A stretch of DNA of 36,813 nucleotides from assembly GCA_945873095.1 (NCBI GenBank), contig CAMCBU010000021.1, positions 1 to 36,813 on the forward strand, in the 5' to 3' direction. Position 1 is the first letter of the stretch; each line of letters opens with the position of its first letter. A program made the translations under genes and the position numbers. Below are positions 16,514 through 24,380 of the stretch, piece after piece. The notes beneath the pieces are model-generated. The model worked only from the letters and a program-made list of their open reading frames with translations. It was not told the origin of the DNA and ran no database searches. This DNA is from Klebsiella pneumoniae. Lineage in GTDB: Bacteria; Pseudomonadota; Gammaproteobacteria; Steroidobacterales; Steroidobacteraceae.

Positions 16514-16883
16514 GTGGTGCCGCCTGTGCAGGGTCGACGTATTCTTCGATCTTTGCGACTAGGCCCTCGCTTACCGTCACGACACAACAGGCGAGCATGC
16601 GAAACGGCGAGCCGTCCGGCAGGGTGGCTTCGAGCACGTGTTGTTGAAACCAGCCATCGGGCAGGATCTCGCGGCGGACGATCCGGTAATGGCGTTGTGG
16701 CAACTTGCGCGACATCCACGCGAGCATTTTCAAATTTTCGTCCACCGTTTGGGCCACATCGTCGTAGTTGTGCCAGATTCGCGCATCACTCGTGTAAAAG
16801 GCGCGCACCTCGGTTGGATCGCCGCGCTCCAACGCCGAGAGAAAACGGTTGGACAAGGCGCTGATATCTTCGCGATGACCCAT
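16500..16883 (-). CDS. SnoaL/NTF2-like (ketosteroid-isomerase fold) protein
   Basis: A 127-residue NTF2-fold protein: ISALSNRFLSALERGDPTEVRAFYTSDARIWHNYDD is the classical opening helix pair with the Y/W-H-N acidic pocket entrance, and IEEYVDPAQ is the closing strand. Family members act as isomerases, cyclases, dehydratases or ligand-binding proteins; I see no residue set that decides. GGGGGAG lies 7 bases before the chosen ATG at 16883; the longer frame to 17135 overlaps the divergent gene and is rejected. It is convergent with paaN and only 49 bp from the divergent flippase-like gene. Confidence 0.9.
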   Translation of the reverse strand: MGHREDISALSNRFLSALERGDPTEVRAFYTSDARIWHNYDDVAQTVDENLKMLAWMSRKLPQRHYRIVRREILPDGWFQQHVLEATLPDGSPFRMLACCVVTVSEGLVAKIEEYVDPAQAAPLKNL

Positions 16884-16932
16884 GATCGACTCCCCCTTTT
16901 GATCGACGAAGTTGTGTCGCAAAGTGAGATTA

Positions 16933-18237
16933 ATGGACGTGAGCGAACGACGCCACTTTGACGAATTCCTCGGGACTTGGCGAGCCTTCGCCGTCGCTGC
17001 CGTTCCGTCAATGCTCGGTTCGGTATGGGCGACCGCACGCCTCGGCGCAACCCTCTCGCCGATCGACTTGGCCGAGTGGGCGCTGTTGGTCGCCTTGCTC
17101 ACCGTCGTCGGTAGCGTCAGCCAGTTCGGAATCAAACCCGGCTATATGCAAGAGGTGAGCGATCGCGGCGGTGCACATCGTCACGCGGCCTTGCGAGCGG
17201 CGTTGTTGATGGTGGGGCTGAGCGGTGTCGCGGCCGGTGCCATCGTGGCGGGTCTGCTGTATGTCCTCTCGATGCAAGGGCATTGGCACAATATCGCCGT
17301 CCTGCCGTGGCTCCCCTTGTACGGTTTGCTCGCCAATGTCGGCATGATGTTTCACACGGATCTGCGCATCTTGGGTGGAGCCCGGGTGCTCGCGATCATC
17401 GCGGTTGTCACGTTTCCGCTGTTTGTCGCCGTTCTCGAGTGCCTATTGTGGCTCGGTAGCGATCCGCTCGCGGCCTTCTTCGCAACTCAATGTGCCCTCT
17501 CTTTGCTCGTTGCCGCACTGTTGGCCATGCGTAGCGGTGTGCTGCAGGCCTCGGGAATGGATGCTCGATTTTTACGACGGGCTTTGCTCATGGGGCTGCC
17601 CGTCATGGCTGGGTTGTTGGCGAAATACGTGGCGGACTTCGCTGTCTCGGGAACCTTTCGTTGGGGTGTCGATGAGGTATCGGCGGGTGGCTATGGCCTT
17701 GCCGTCCGAGTGACCGAGCCTTTGATGATGTTGTACATCGGCTCGTTCCAGATGGCTTGGGGCGCGCATGTTTACGGCTGGATCAAAGAATCCCCGCGCG
17801 GCGACTTGGTCGCGCAGCACTCCGCGCGTTCGTGGTGGCTTGCCGCGGTGGGATTACCGCTAGGATTTGTGATCGCGTGGCTCATCATTTCGGCCACCGA
17901 TCTCGCCACTGCCGATATCGCTGCTATCGATGACGGCTGGTGGTTCATCGCGATGATGATTTCGCGCACCTTGGCTTTCGGGATGGCCTCGGCGATGGGG
18001 TTCGGCCAGACCTTGCAACGCAACTATCGAACGGGAATGCGCTACGCGCTGATCGAGATGCTCTTGAGCGTGACGATGCTGCCGCTCGCGGCTGTCGTCC
18101 TCGGAGCGAAGACGGCGGCCGCGGTGGCCGCCGTCATTCCCTGGTTGACCGTGTGGCGTTTACGCGCGATGTCGCGCGTCACCGTTGCAGCTTCGTCAGT
18201 TCCGCCAGCACCATCTTCGAGTGCCCATCTGGGTTGA
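16933..18237 (+). CDS. Polytopic membrane protein, Wzx/MATE-like flippase
   Basis: A 434-residue hydrophobic protein with roughly 12 predicted helices, starting after a short polar head (MDVSERRHFDEFLG). Helix pairs such as WALLVALLTVVGSVSQFGIKPGYMQ resemble the polysaccharide biosynthesis/Wzx branch of the MOP flippases, where a G-x-x-x-G-Y-x-Q/R turn follows helix 2. It may flip an undecaprenyl-linked or lipid-linked sugar, but no glycosyltransferase is nearby, so the role is inferred from architecture only. An alternative start at 16912 would read into the divergent promoter; the ATG at 16933 is preferred. The last 59 bases overlap the convergent peroxiredoxin gene. Confidence 0.8.
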   Translation: MDVSERRHFDEFLGTWRAFAVAAVPSMLGSVWATARLGATLSPIDLAEWALLVALLTVVGSVSQFGIKPGYMQEVSDRGGAHRHAALRAALLMVGLSGVAAGAIVAGLLYVLSMQGHWHNIAVLPWLPLYGLLANVGMMFHTDLRILGGARVLAIIAVVTFPLFVAVLECLLWLGSDPLAAFFATQCALSLLVAALLAMRSGVLQASGMDARFLRRALLMGLPVMAGLLAKYVADFAVSGTFRWGVDEVSAGGYGLAVRVTEPLMMLYIGSFQMAWGAHVYGWIKESPRGDLVAQHSARSWWLAAVGLPLGFVIAWLIISATDLATADIAAIDDGWWFIAMMISRTLAFGMASAMGFGQTLQRNYRTGMRYALIEMLLSVTMLPLAAVVLGAKTAAAVAAVIPWLTVWRLRAMSRVTVAASSVPPAPSSSAHLG

Positions 18238-18700
18238 CGTTGTCGAAGCGTTTGGCGATACGGCCCTGCGGGTCGATGATGAAGGTGTCGCGTCGGGCGA
18301 TATCGAACAGTTTGTATTGGGGGTAGCTCGTCAGCGAACCATACGCCTGGGTGACGGCCGTCTTGCTATCCGAGAGCACCGGGAAGGGCAGGCTGTGCTC
18401 TTTGGCGAACGCTTCTTTCGAGTCGACGGCATCGACGCTCACGCCGAGGATCACGGCATTGGCGCGGCGGAAGGCAAAGATATCGTCACGCAGTTCACAG
18501 GCCTGACTGGTGCAACCTGGCGTGTTGTCCTTTGGATAGAAATACAGCACGACCCATTTGCCGCGGTAGTCTTCCAGTGAGCGCCAAGCACCGGTTTGAT
18601 CTTGCAGTTTGAAGGCCGGAGCAGGGTCGCCCGCCTTGGGTATGGCCAGCGCGAGGCTGGCGGCGAGCGCGAAAAACAGGGTCGTGAGAACTCGGATCAT
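18179..18700 (-). CDS. Exported peroxiredoxin, PrxQ/BCP type
   Basis: A 173-residue thiol peroxidase with a Sec signal peptide (RVLTTLFFALAASLALA). The PrxQ/BCP signature YPKDNTPGCTSQACELRD is intact: peroxidatic C63 and resolving C68, five residues apart, as in atypical two-cysteine BCP enzymes. VSVDAVDSKEAFAKEHSLPFPVLSD is the usual second block. Because it is exported, it probably removes H2O2 or lipid peroxides in the periplasm and needs a periplasmic thioredoxin-like reductant. It lies on the same strand as, and 101 bp downstream of, the protease gene, with a palindrome in between. Confidence 0.93.
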   Translation of the reverse strand: MIRVLTTLFFALAASLALAIPKAGDPAPAFKLQDQTGAWRSLEDYRGKWVVLYFYPKDNTPGCTSQACELRDDIFAFRRANAVILGVSVDAVDSKEAFAKEHSLPFPVLSDSKTAVTQAYGSLTSYPQYKLFDIARRDTFIIDPQGRIAKRFDNVNPDGHSKMVLAELTKLQR

Positions 18701-18762
18701 GGCAACGTCCTTTGGCGGCTAGGGAAGTTTGGACTCTACCGAACGAGGGAGCCGCTCGCCAT

Positions 18763-18780
18763 CGCAACGGCGCCGTTGCG
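18763..18780. promoter_or_regulatory. Perfect 18-bp palindrome between protease and peroxiredoxin genes
   Basis: CGCAACGGCGCCGTTGCG is a perfect palindrome, 63 bases upstream of the peroxiredoxin start and 22 bases past the protease stop. No T tract follows on either strand, so an operator or mRNA hairpin is likelier than an intrinsic terminator. Confidence 0.5.
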
Positions 18781-18801
18781 CCTGCCGAGGCGTGCACTCG
18801 G

Positions 18802-20106
18802 TCACTGGGGATGCCAACCGATATCGTCCACCGGTAAATCGCGAACGCGGTAACTTGCCGAGACGTACTCGTCCTCGACCATGAGCCGCAAAATGAGGCG
18901 CAGATCCTGCCCCGCTTTTTGGGCTTGCGCGGCGATCTGCGCGAGTTGCGAGAGACTCGAGATGGCCTTGCCGTTCACGCTGACGACCTCTTGGCCGTAT
19001 TCGATGCTGCGCAACTCGCCTTGTGAGCCGGGCTCGATGTGATGCACGAGTAAGACGCCCGCTTCGTCGGTCGAGGCGACCTCGTACATCAAGCGGGGTG
19101 CGAATACGACGCCACTGATTCGAAGACCGCGACGATCGAGGTATTGGATGCTCGGCGCGAGATTGGCTTCGACGACCAGTTCACGCTCACCGCGTTGAAC
19201 CCGCAGCGGCGTTTTGCCGTAGCGTCCGCGCAGGTCGATCAGTAAATCGGAAACGGCCAGATATCGTTGCTCGGAGCCTGCCAACCCGAGAATCTCATCA
19301 CCGCGCTGCAACCCGAAGCCGTCGGCTGTTGCCGGAGCATCGGCGACGATCAGTGTTTCGATGTCGCTCTCGTCGACGGCGAAGGCCGTCGCGATGCGCG
19401 GCACCGTGGCGCTGCGACCGGCGCGCAGTAACTCGAGCACGCGACAGGCATGCGGCATCATCACCGCAAAGTTCATGTTCTGGGAGCGACGGTCGCCGAG
19501 TGAGGCCGTGTTGATGCCGATCACGCGGCCGGTGCCCAGATCGATCAGCGGGCCGCCGGAATTGCCCGGACTGATGGGCGCATCCGTCTGGATCATCGGA
19601 TATCCGTTGGAGCGCGAGACACCGGCCATGATGCCGCGCGTGGCGGTGAACGCATAGCCGAGCGGGTGACCAAAAGTGCCGAGATCGGCGCCGACGCCCG
19701 GCAACCCCTCACAAGCGAGGGGCGCCTCGAGAGCCTCGGCCGGAATCGCGGCGGTCGGCAGCTCGAGCACCGCGATGTCTTGCAGGTTGTCGACGAAGAG
19801 TGCCTTGGTCGGGATGTTCTTGCCGCCACGGAACTGCGCTTCGATGAGCGCGGGAACATACCCGGCCACGTGGGCGTTGGTGAGCACCCAACCGCGCTGA
19901 CGGTCGACGAGAAAACCGGCGCCGCGCCAACTACCCGGCTCGCTTTCGATGAAGCCGAATTCAGAGGTGACGGTGAGTTTGACGGTGTAGCCGGCCGCGG
20001 CCACGAAAGCGGCTTCGGCAGCCTCGTCGGTTCGTGCGATCGACGAGATCGACAACAAAATCAGGGTCGTGAGCCAACGCAGGGTGGAGATTTGCATGGC
20101 GGTCAT
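18802..20106 (-). CDS. Periplasmic trypsin-like serine protease with PDZ domains (HtrA/Deg-like)
   Basis: A 434-residue exported protease. A signal peptide (STLRWLTTLILLSISSIA) is followed by a chymotrypsin-fold domain with the full triad: H79 in TNAHVAG, D110 in LQDIAVLEL and S183 in SPGNSGGPL. Two PDZ-like regions follow, about residues 240-320 (GFGLQRGDEILGLAGSEQ) and 345-415 (EAGVLLVHHIEPGSQGELRSIEYGQEVVSVNG). The order resembles DegP/DegQ, but the sequence is divergent and the protease domain comes very early. A role in envelope protein quality control or regulated cleavage is inferred. ATGs at 20106 and 20097 both fit GGGGA upstream. Confidence 0.92.
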   Translation of the reverse strand: MTAMQISTLRWLTTLILLSISSIARTDEAAEAAFVAAAGYTVKLTVTSEFGFIESEPGSWRGAGFLVDRQRGWVLTNAHVAGYVPALIEAQFRGGKNIPTKALFVDNLQDIAVLELPTAAIPAEALEAPLACEGLPGVGADLGTFGHPLGYAFTATRGIMAGVSRSNGYPMIQTDAPISPGNSGGPLIDLGTGRVIGINTASLGDRRSQNMNFAVMMPHACRVLELLRAGRSATVPRIATAFAVDESDIETLIVADAPATADGFGLQRGDEILGLAGSEQRYLAVSDLLIDLRGRYGKTPLRVQRGERELVVEANLAPSIQYLDRRGLRISGVVFAPRLMYEVASTDEAGVLLVHHIEPGSQGELRSIEYGQEVVSVNGKAISSLSQLAQIAAQAQKAGQDLRLILRLMVEDEYVSASYRVRDLPVDDIGWHPQ

Positions 20107-20177
20107 TATCCCCGTTTACCGCTTCAACGGTTGATCCAGTGCGGCGCATAATGGGCGCTCTCTACAGGAGATCGAAT

Positions 20178-20651
20178 ATGGTCAAGTGGATCGTGATGTC
20201 GATGGTTGCCCTCGCGCTCGTCGGGTGCGAGTCAGGTTCCTCGCCGTTTCAGCGTCAGGCTGTCGCGAAGGCGCCGGCCTCGGGCGCAGCCGCGGTCACC
20301 ACGACGAGCGCCTCGAGCGCCGCGCGAGAGCCGAAGCTGCTGCAACTTGGTGATTTCAGCCTGCCAGCGGGTTCGAAGTTGGATGATGCGAGCACCTTGG
20401 TCGTGGGCACCGACACCCGTTGGTTGGGGCGTGTGGTGTTGCGCACCACGCTCTCGCCGGTCGACACCTACAACCATTTTTTCCGAACCCTCACGGGTGC
20501 GGGTTGGAATCTGATCACGGCCTTGCAAGGCAAGACGAGTGGCTTGACCTTCTCGCGCGGTGAGCGCATCGCCACGGTGATGATCGAAGGTTCGACCTTG
20601 TCGGGGACCTCGGTCACGATTTTGGTGACTCCGCGCGAGGGGGCGAATTGA
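20178..20651 (+). CDS. Small putative lipoprotein
   Basis: A 157-residue protein of unknown family. The start is supported by AGGAG seven bases upstream. MVKWIVMSMVALALVGCES is a lipoprotein signal with lipobox L-V-G-C. A Ser/Ala-rich linker to about residue 55 leads to a compact domain with alternating strands (FSLPAGSKLDDASTLVVGTD, WLGRVVLRT, GLTFSRGERIATVMIEG, GTSVTILVT) that could be a small alpha/beta fold of the kind seen in outer-membrane-anchored accessory proteins. It lies 4 bp before the ASCH-fusion gene and is probably co-transcribed. A CATAAT box at 20147-20152 may be its -10 element. No function is claimed. Confidence 0.82.
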   Translation: MVKWIVMSMVALALVGCESGSSPFQRQAVAKAPASGAAAVTTTSASSAAREPKLLQLGDFSLPAGSKLDDASTLVVGTDTRWLGRVVLRTTLSPVDTYNHFFRTLTGAGWNLITALQGKTSGLTFSRGERIATVMIEGSTLSGTSVTILVTPREGAN

Positions 20652-20655
20652 GCTC

Positions 20656-21720
20656 ATGAAATTTTCGACTCGACTATTTTTGGTTTCGTTATCGAGTAGT
20701 GTGCTCGGCTTGCTACTGCTCGCGGCAACGGCGCGAGCCGATACGCTGATCACCGAATGTGATCGATTGGCGGCGCATCCCGAGGATCCGCAGAAGGTCA
20801 ACCCCGGCGTGCACCAGAACGACATCGACTACCCGATCGCGATTGCGGCTTGCGAGCAGGCGCTCGCGACTCGTCCGAACGATCCGCGGGCTCGTTATCA
20901 ACTCGCACGGGTCTTGTTCTACACCAATCAGAACGAGCGGGCGGTCGCCGAGATGAAGCGTGCCGCCGATGCCGGACACATCCAAGCGCAGTACATCTTC
21001 GCGACCTTCATCGCGCGGCAAAGACCGTTTGCACCAACGGATATCTGTTTGGCAGAACAATATTGGCGGCAAGCGGCTACCGCGGGTCGACAAGCGGCGC
21101 GCGTGCAATACCTTCGCTTCACGCTGCAACAGCGCTTTGCCGGTTGCGCCAACGTCGCCAGTGACGCGGAGCTGCGTCTGTTCGTCGATGGCATCGCCAA
21201 AGATTCCAAGGGCGTGTACGAAAATTTATTCGTCGAAGATTTCAACGAGGGTTTGAAGAGTCGTCCCTCGGAGGCGGCGCGATCGAGCTGGCAGCGTTGT
21301 CGTAGTGCGCTCGGTCTGCCGATCGACGAACCGTGGCGAGCGCGTCGTTTTGGCGATACCGAGGCGATGACCAACGCGCTGACGGCGTTGATCCTCAGTG
21401 GTGAAAAGACGATCACGGCCACGACGCCGTGGTCTTACGGCCGTGATCCAGACCGCAGACCGTATGTGGGCGCTTATGCCGTGTTGCTCAACGGCAAGGG
21501 TGAGCCCGCCGGCGTGCTGCGCACGACCTCGTTGCAGACCAAGCCGTTCAGTCAGGTCACCGAAGAGGACTCACGCTACGAAGGCAAGCCCGTGCGCCCT
21601 CTCGACGCTTGGCAGAGAGTGCACCGAGATTTCTTCAATCGCACCTTGGCACCGATCGGCAAATCGTGGTCGGCCGAGATGCCGGTGACGCTCGAGACAT
21701 TCGAAGTGGTCTGTCGCTAG
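20656..21720 (+). CDS. Exported TPR/Sel1-like protein fused to an ASCH domain
   Basis: A 354-residue fusion. Residues 1-28 are a clear Sec signal peptide (hydrophobic core SSSVLGLLLLAATA, then R-A-D). Residues 60-160 are TPR/Sel1-like repeats (RARYQLARVLFYTNQNERAV, AADAGHIQAQYIFATFIAR, AEQYWRQAATAGRQAARVQY). Residues 228-353 match the YhfF-type ASCH domain: RRFGDTEAMTNALTALILSGEKTITATTPW, VGAYAVLLNGKGEPAGVLRTT, PFSQVTEED and a terminal MPVTLETFEVV. ASCH domains bind or process RNA/nucleosides in the cytoplasm, and the G-x-K-T-x-T core is kept. A signal peptide on such a domain is unexpected. It is 4 bp after the lipoprotein gene and overlaps the convergent VOC gene by four bases. Confidence 0.88.
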   Translation: MKFSTRLFLVSLSSSVLGLLLLAATARADTLITECDRLAAHPEDPQKVNPGVHQNDIDYPIAIAACEQALATRPNDPRARYQLARVLFYTNQNERAVAEMKRAADAGHIQAQYIFATFIARQRPFAPTDICLAEQYWRQAATAGRQAARVQYLRFTLQQRFAGCANVASDAELRLFVDGIAKDSKGVYENLFVEDFNEGLKSRPSEAARSSWQRCRSALGLPIDEPWRARRFGDTEAMTNALTALILSGEKTITATTPWSYGRDPDRRPYVGAYAVLLNGKGEPAGVLRTTSLQTKPFSQVTEEDSRYEGKPVRPLDAWQRVHRDFFNRTLAPIGKSWSAEMPVTLETFEVVCR

Positions 21721-22703
21721 CGCGCGAGCGGCGCCGATTCGATCAATTCGATCAGTTCGCCGTCGGGCCCGCGCGTCGTAGCGGCTCGGCGGCCCGCATA
21801 AGCGGCGCCCGCATGTCGAGCCGGTGGGGTGATCCACCCGACCGCGATCGCGTCCAGATCGCGTACGGCGAAGCTGGTCATGGCGACTCCCGGTGGCAGC
21901 TCACCTGCCAGCATCGGCCGGACGATGGCGTTGCCCGAATAGCCGTCGAACTCGATCAGGTTGCCGTGCTCAGCCAGTCGCGCGGTGGCGATCGGCAGGG
22001 GCGTCGTGAGGTCGATGCCCTGAGCGTGATTGATCATGGGATTCGGCCGCACACGCAGCGCACCCGGTTGCAAGGCAAAGCGCTCGGCGTACCAATCGAG
22101 CGTGGCTCGCGGGTTGGTCGCGGCGAGCACCATGATGAAAATGCGCCCGATGCGACCTTGCGGATCGGGCAACACCGAGCGCGAACGGTCAGCCGTTTCG
22201 GCCGTCAAATACAGCACTTCCTCGTCGTTCCCGACGACTTGAAAGGCGCGGATCGAGGGGATGGTGGCAAGCGGCTTCGGTTCGCCGATGACGCGAAACG
22301 GCGAGCCGCGCATCGACTCGAATAAAGCGTCAGGATCATCGACGACGATTTCGATGGCGTTCCAGCCGAAGCTGGTCAGCGCCCGATACCCTTGGGTCTT
22401 GGGCGACTCGATTGCACGCACGTACACATCGGGCGCCGAATCCGGGCTCAGCAGCAGGTAGCGACGACCGGCGACGGCCGGGGCGCCCCAAGCGGCCGCG
22501 AGTTTCGGCGAGACCACTCCGCGCTCTCGCACCCGGTAGTCGAAGTGGCTTCCGTAATGCGTCTCGACCCAGTTGAGATCGTGGGAGGCGATGGTCGCGA
22601 TGTCGAAGCGTTGCAGCAACGGAGCGGCGTGTGACCATGCTGAGGTCAGCCACAGCAGAGTAAAAACCGAGATGGCGGATTTGATTCGCTGCACCGCGGG
22701 CAT
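21717..22703 (-). CDS. Exported VOC/glyoxalase-fold protein
   Basis: A 328-residue protein with a signal peptide (RIKSAISVFTLLWLTSAWSHA) and two VOC-like beta-alpha-beta-beta-beta halves: residues about 30-135 (FDIATIASHDLNWVETHYG ... WNAIEIVVDDPD) and 165-325 (GRIFIMVLAATNPRATLDWYAERF ... MTSFAVRDLDAI, RGPDGELIELIE). The closing P-D-G-E-L-I-E-L-I-E is the usual VOC end, carrying a metal-ligand-type Glu. The first half lacks an obvious metal triad. An enzyme (isomerase/dioxygenase type) or a binding protein are both possible. The longer frame to 22925 overlaps the divergent small gene; the ATG at 22703 starts the signal peptide. Confidence 0.85.
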   Translation of the reverse strand: MPAVQRIKSAISVFTLLWLTSAWSHAAPLLQRFDIATIASHDLNWVETHYGSHFDYRVRERGVVSPKLAAAWGAPAVAGRRYLLLSPDSAPDVYVRAIESPKTQGYRALTSFGWNAIEIVVDDPDALFESMRGSPFRVIGEPKPLATIPSIRAFQVVGNDEEVLYLTAETADRSRSVLPDPQGRIGRIFIMVLAATNPRATLDWYAERFALQPGALRVRPNPMINHAQGIDLTTPLPIATARLAEHGNLIEFDGYSGNAIVRPMLAGELPPGVAMTSFAVRDLDAIAVGWITPPARHAGAAYAGRRAATTRGPDGELIELIESAPLAR

Positions 22704-22740
22704 GCTAGCAACGCGTCTGCAACGGTGGCAAACCCCTATA

Positions 22741-22769
22741 TTCGTCTGCCTCGACAGCCCGTGTATATT
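22741..22769 (+). promoter_or_regulatory. Putative promoter of the small-protein/methyltransferase A operon
   Basis: TTCGTC (22741-22746) and TATATT (22764-22769) are 17 bp apart, 44 bp before the start codon at 22813. TATATTC also occurs at 22737-22743, giving two copies 27 bp apart that could be part of an operator. Weak -35; tentative. Confidence 0.35.
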
Positions 22770-22812
22770 CAAGCGCATTCTGGTGTGGTTCGATTGTGAG
22801 GAGTTTTCACCG

Positions 22813-23103
22813 ATGACGACGAGCGCCGAGGTTCGCCTGCCGCGACAAACGAAGGGCAAGCGACCGCACTTTTTCGAAGATCCTTCGATCGACCAAGTGA
22901 TGACCTTTCTGCTGGAGTTGACCACCGAGGTCGGCGTTCTGCGCGAGCGCCTCGATACGGTCGAGCGCCTGCTCGACAGCGAGGGCAGTGTGACGCGCGC
23001 GGCGATCGAGGCCTACCAGCCCGATGCCGCCACCGAGCAGGAGCGGGCGGCCTGGCGCGATGCCTATCTCAAGCGCGTGTTGCGCATGCACGCGCCGGAG
23101 TGA
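22813..23103 (+). CDS. Small FF-DP-ID protein A, partner of methyltransferase A
   Basis: A 96-residue protein I do not recognise from any named family. A basic N-terminus is followed by the block G-K-R-P-H-F-F-E-D-P-S-I-D-Q-V (residues 15-29), a predicted coiled-coil-like helix LTTEVGVLRERLDTVERLL, and a C-terminal helix ending in Y-L-K-R-V-L-R-M-H. It is clearly paralogous to the protein at 32470-32832: R-P-x-F-F-x-D-P-x-I-D-x-V, E-V-x-x-L-R-E-R-L-x-x-x-E and a final R-V-L align without large gaps. GAGGAG at 22798-22803 supports this ATG; the longer frame from 22573 is antisense to the VOC gene. A methyltransferase follows after 58 bp, and the same pairing is repeated at the other copy, so a subunit or regulatory role for the methyltransferase is inferred. 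Confidence 0.88.
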   Translation: MTTSAEVRLPRQTKGKRPHFFEDPSIDQVMTFLLELTTEVGVLRERLDTVERLLDSEGSVTRAAIEAYQPDAATEQERAAWRDAYLKRVLRMHAPE

Positions 23104-23161
23104 TGCGCGCAGTCGCTTATTTTCGACGAATTGTTTGACGAATTCCGAGGAGGAGTTTTCC

Positions 23162-24358
23162 ATGGCTGCGAGCCCCAAAGAGATCCCGGTGCCGAACATC
23201 GAAGAGTTGTTTCGACCGAACCACGATGAGCGCGCGCGACAGGGCATGGTGAGCATGATCCGCAAGCACGCGATCATCGATATGCGCCGTGCACTCAAGG
23301 CCGACTACGACGAGCGGATTGAACCGAAGCTAGAGCGCGAGGGGCGTAAACCCGAAGATTGGGCGGCGATCGAGAAGTCTCTCGAGCGTGAACCGTCGTA
23401 TCGTTTCTACAGCGCCATTCGGTACAACGCGCAGGAGATGTGCTACCTCTCGGTGCAGCCGGCCGTGGAGCGCGCGCTGCCTGCGATGATCGATCTTGCC
23501 AAGGATCTCGCTGCTCGTAACCCGACCGGCGGTTCGCTGCGTTTGAATCCGAACCTCGAGATTCCGCGCTACATCACCGCTCTCGATGTGCATTTGGCAC
23601 CGGGCTGGGTGCATGCGGAATACACCGCGGACGATGTGGCGCAGGGCGCGGTCGTGGCGTTCGGCGGCAAGGTGTTCTCGGGACAACACCCGTATCGCAA
23701 AAAGCCCGGCGCCGTCGGCGAGTCGATCTCCTATTGGCTCAAGCGAAAGTATCCGAACTTCAAACCCAAGCGCATCCTCGATCTCGGCACGACCATGGGC
23801 AAGAACCTGCTGCCTTACTGCACGGCTTATCCGCATGCCGAAGCCTACGGTATCGATGTCGGTGCGCCGGTGCTGCGTTACGGCCATGCGATCGCTGAGC
23901 ACGAGGGAATCCCCGTGCACTTCAGTCAACAGAACGCCGAGGCGACCGATTTTCCGGATGGGCACTTTGATTTGATCGTTTCGAGCTTTTTCTTCCATGA
24001 GGTCTCGGTGAAGGCCACCAAGAAAATCCTCAAAGAATGCAATCGTCTGCTCGCGCCGGGCGGGGTGATGGTGCACATGGAGCTACCGGACGAGGCGACC
24101 GTCTCGCCGTACGAGAACTTCTTCTGGAACTGGGACACGCTCAACAACAATGAACCCTGGTACACGTCATACCGTGCACAAGACCCGGTTCAACTGTGCG
24201 AGGAAGCGGGCTTTGCGCGCGATCGGTCGTTCAAGTTGCATGTGCCCGATAGCCTGACTTTCGGCGCAGAGCGTTACGAAAAGTTTATGCGCGGTGAGCT
24301 CGAATCTCCTGCCCACGGCAGTGGTGGTTGGTTCGTCTTCGGCGCCACCAAGCAGTAA
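23162..24358 (+). CDS. Class I SAM-dependent methyltransferase A (paralogue of 31283-32473)
   Basis: A 398-residue enzyme. An N-terminal domain of about 200 residues, mostly helical and charged, contains L-R-L-N-P-N-L-E-I-P-R-Y-I-T-A-L-D-V-H-L (126-145), strongly conserved in the paralogue. The Rossmann methyltransferase domain begins at residue 205 with RILDLGTTMGKN. Motif I is thus D-L-G-x-T-x-G-x-N, instead of the common D-x-G-x-G-x-G. Further motifs are AYGIDVGAPVLRY, FSQQNAEATDFPDGHFDLIVSSFFFHEV and LLAPGGVMVHMELP (UbiE-like). A conserved C-terminal N-N-N-E-P-W-Y-x-x-Y-R block may shape the substrate site. The start is set by GAGGAGGAG 6-7 bases upstream. The substrate is unknown; a small molecule is likely. 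It is followed by the Tat flavoprotein after 22 bp, probably in one operon. Confidence 0.92.
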   Translation: MAASPKEIPVPNIEELFRPNHDERARQGMVSMIRKHAIIDMRRALKADYDERIEPKLEREGRKPEDWAAIEKSLEREPSYRFYSAIRYNAQEMCYLSVQPAVERALPAMIDLAKDLAARNPTGGSLRLNPNLEIPRYITALDVHLAPGWVHAEYTADDVAQGAVVAFGGKVFSGQHPYRKKPGAVGESISYWLKRKYPNFKPKRILDLGTTMGKNLLPYCTAYPHAEAYGIDVGAPVLRYGHAIAEHEGIPVHFSQQNAEATDFPDGHFDLIVSSFFFHEVSVKATKKILKECNRLLAPGGVMVHMELPDEATVSPYENFFWNWDTLNNNEPWYTSYRAQDPVQLCEEAGFARDRSFKLHVPDSLTFGAERYEKFMRGELESPAHGSGGWFVFGATKQ

Positions 24359-24380
24359 GCGCGCGTTTCGAGGGGGGCTG

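Noticed and set aside
16500-17135. Longer 211-codon version of the NTF2-like gene at 16500
   Set aside because: The extra N-terminus is antisense to the divergent membrane-protein gene, and a good SD supports the ATG at 16883.
22573-23103. Longer 176-codon version of small protein A
   Set aside because: The extra N-terminus is antisense to the VOC gene, while GAGGAG supports the ATG at 22813 and the paralogue begins at the same place.
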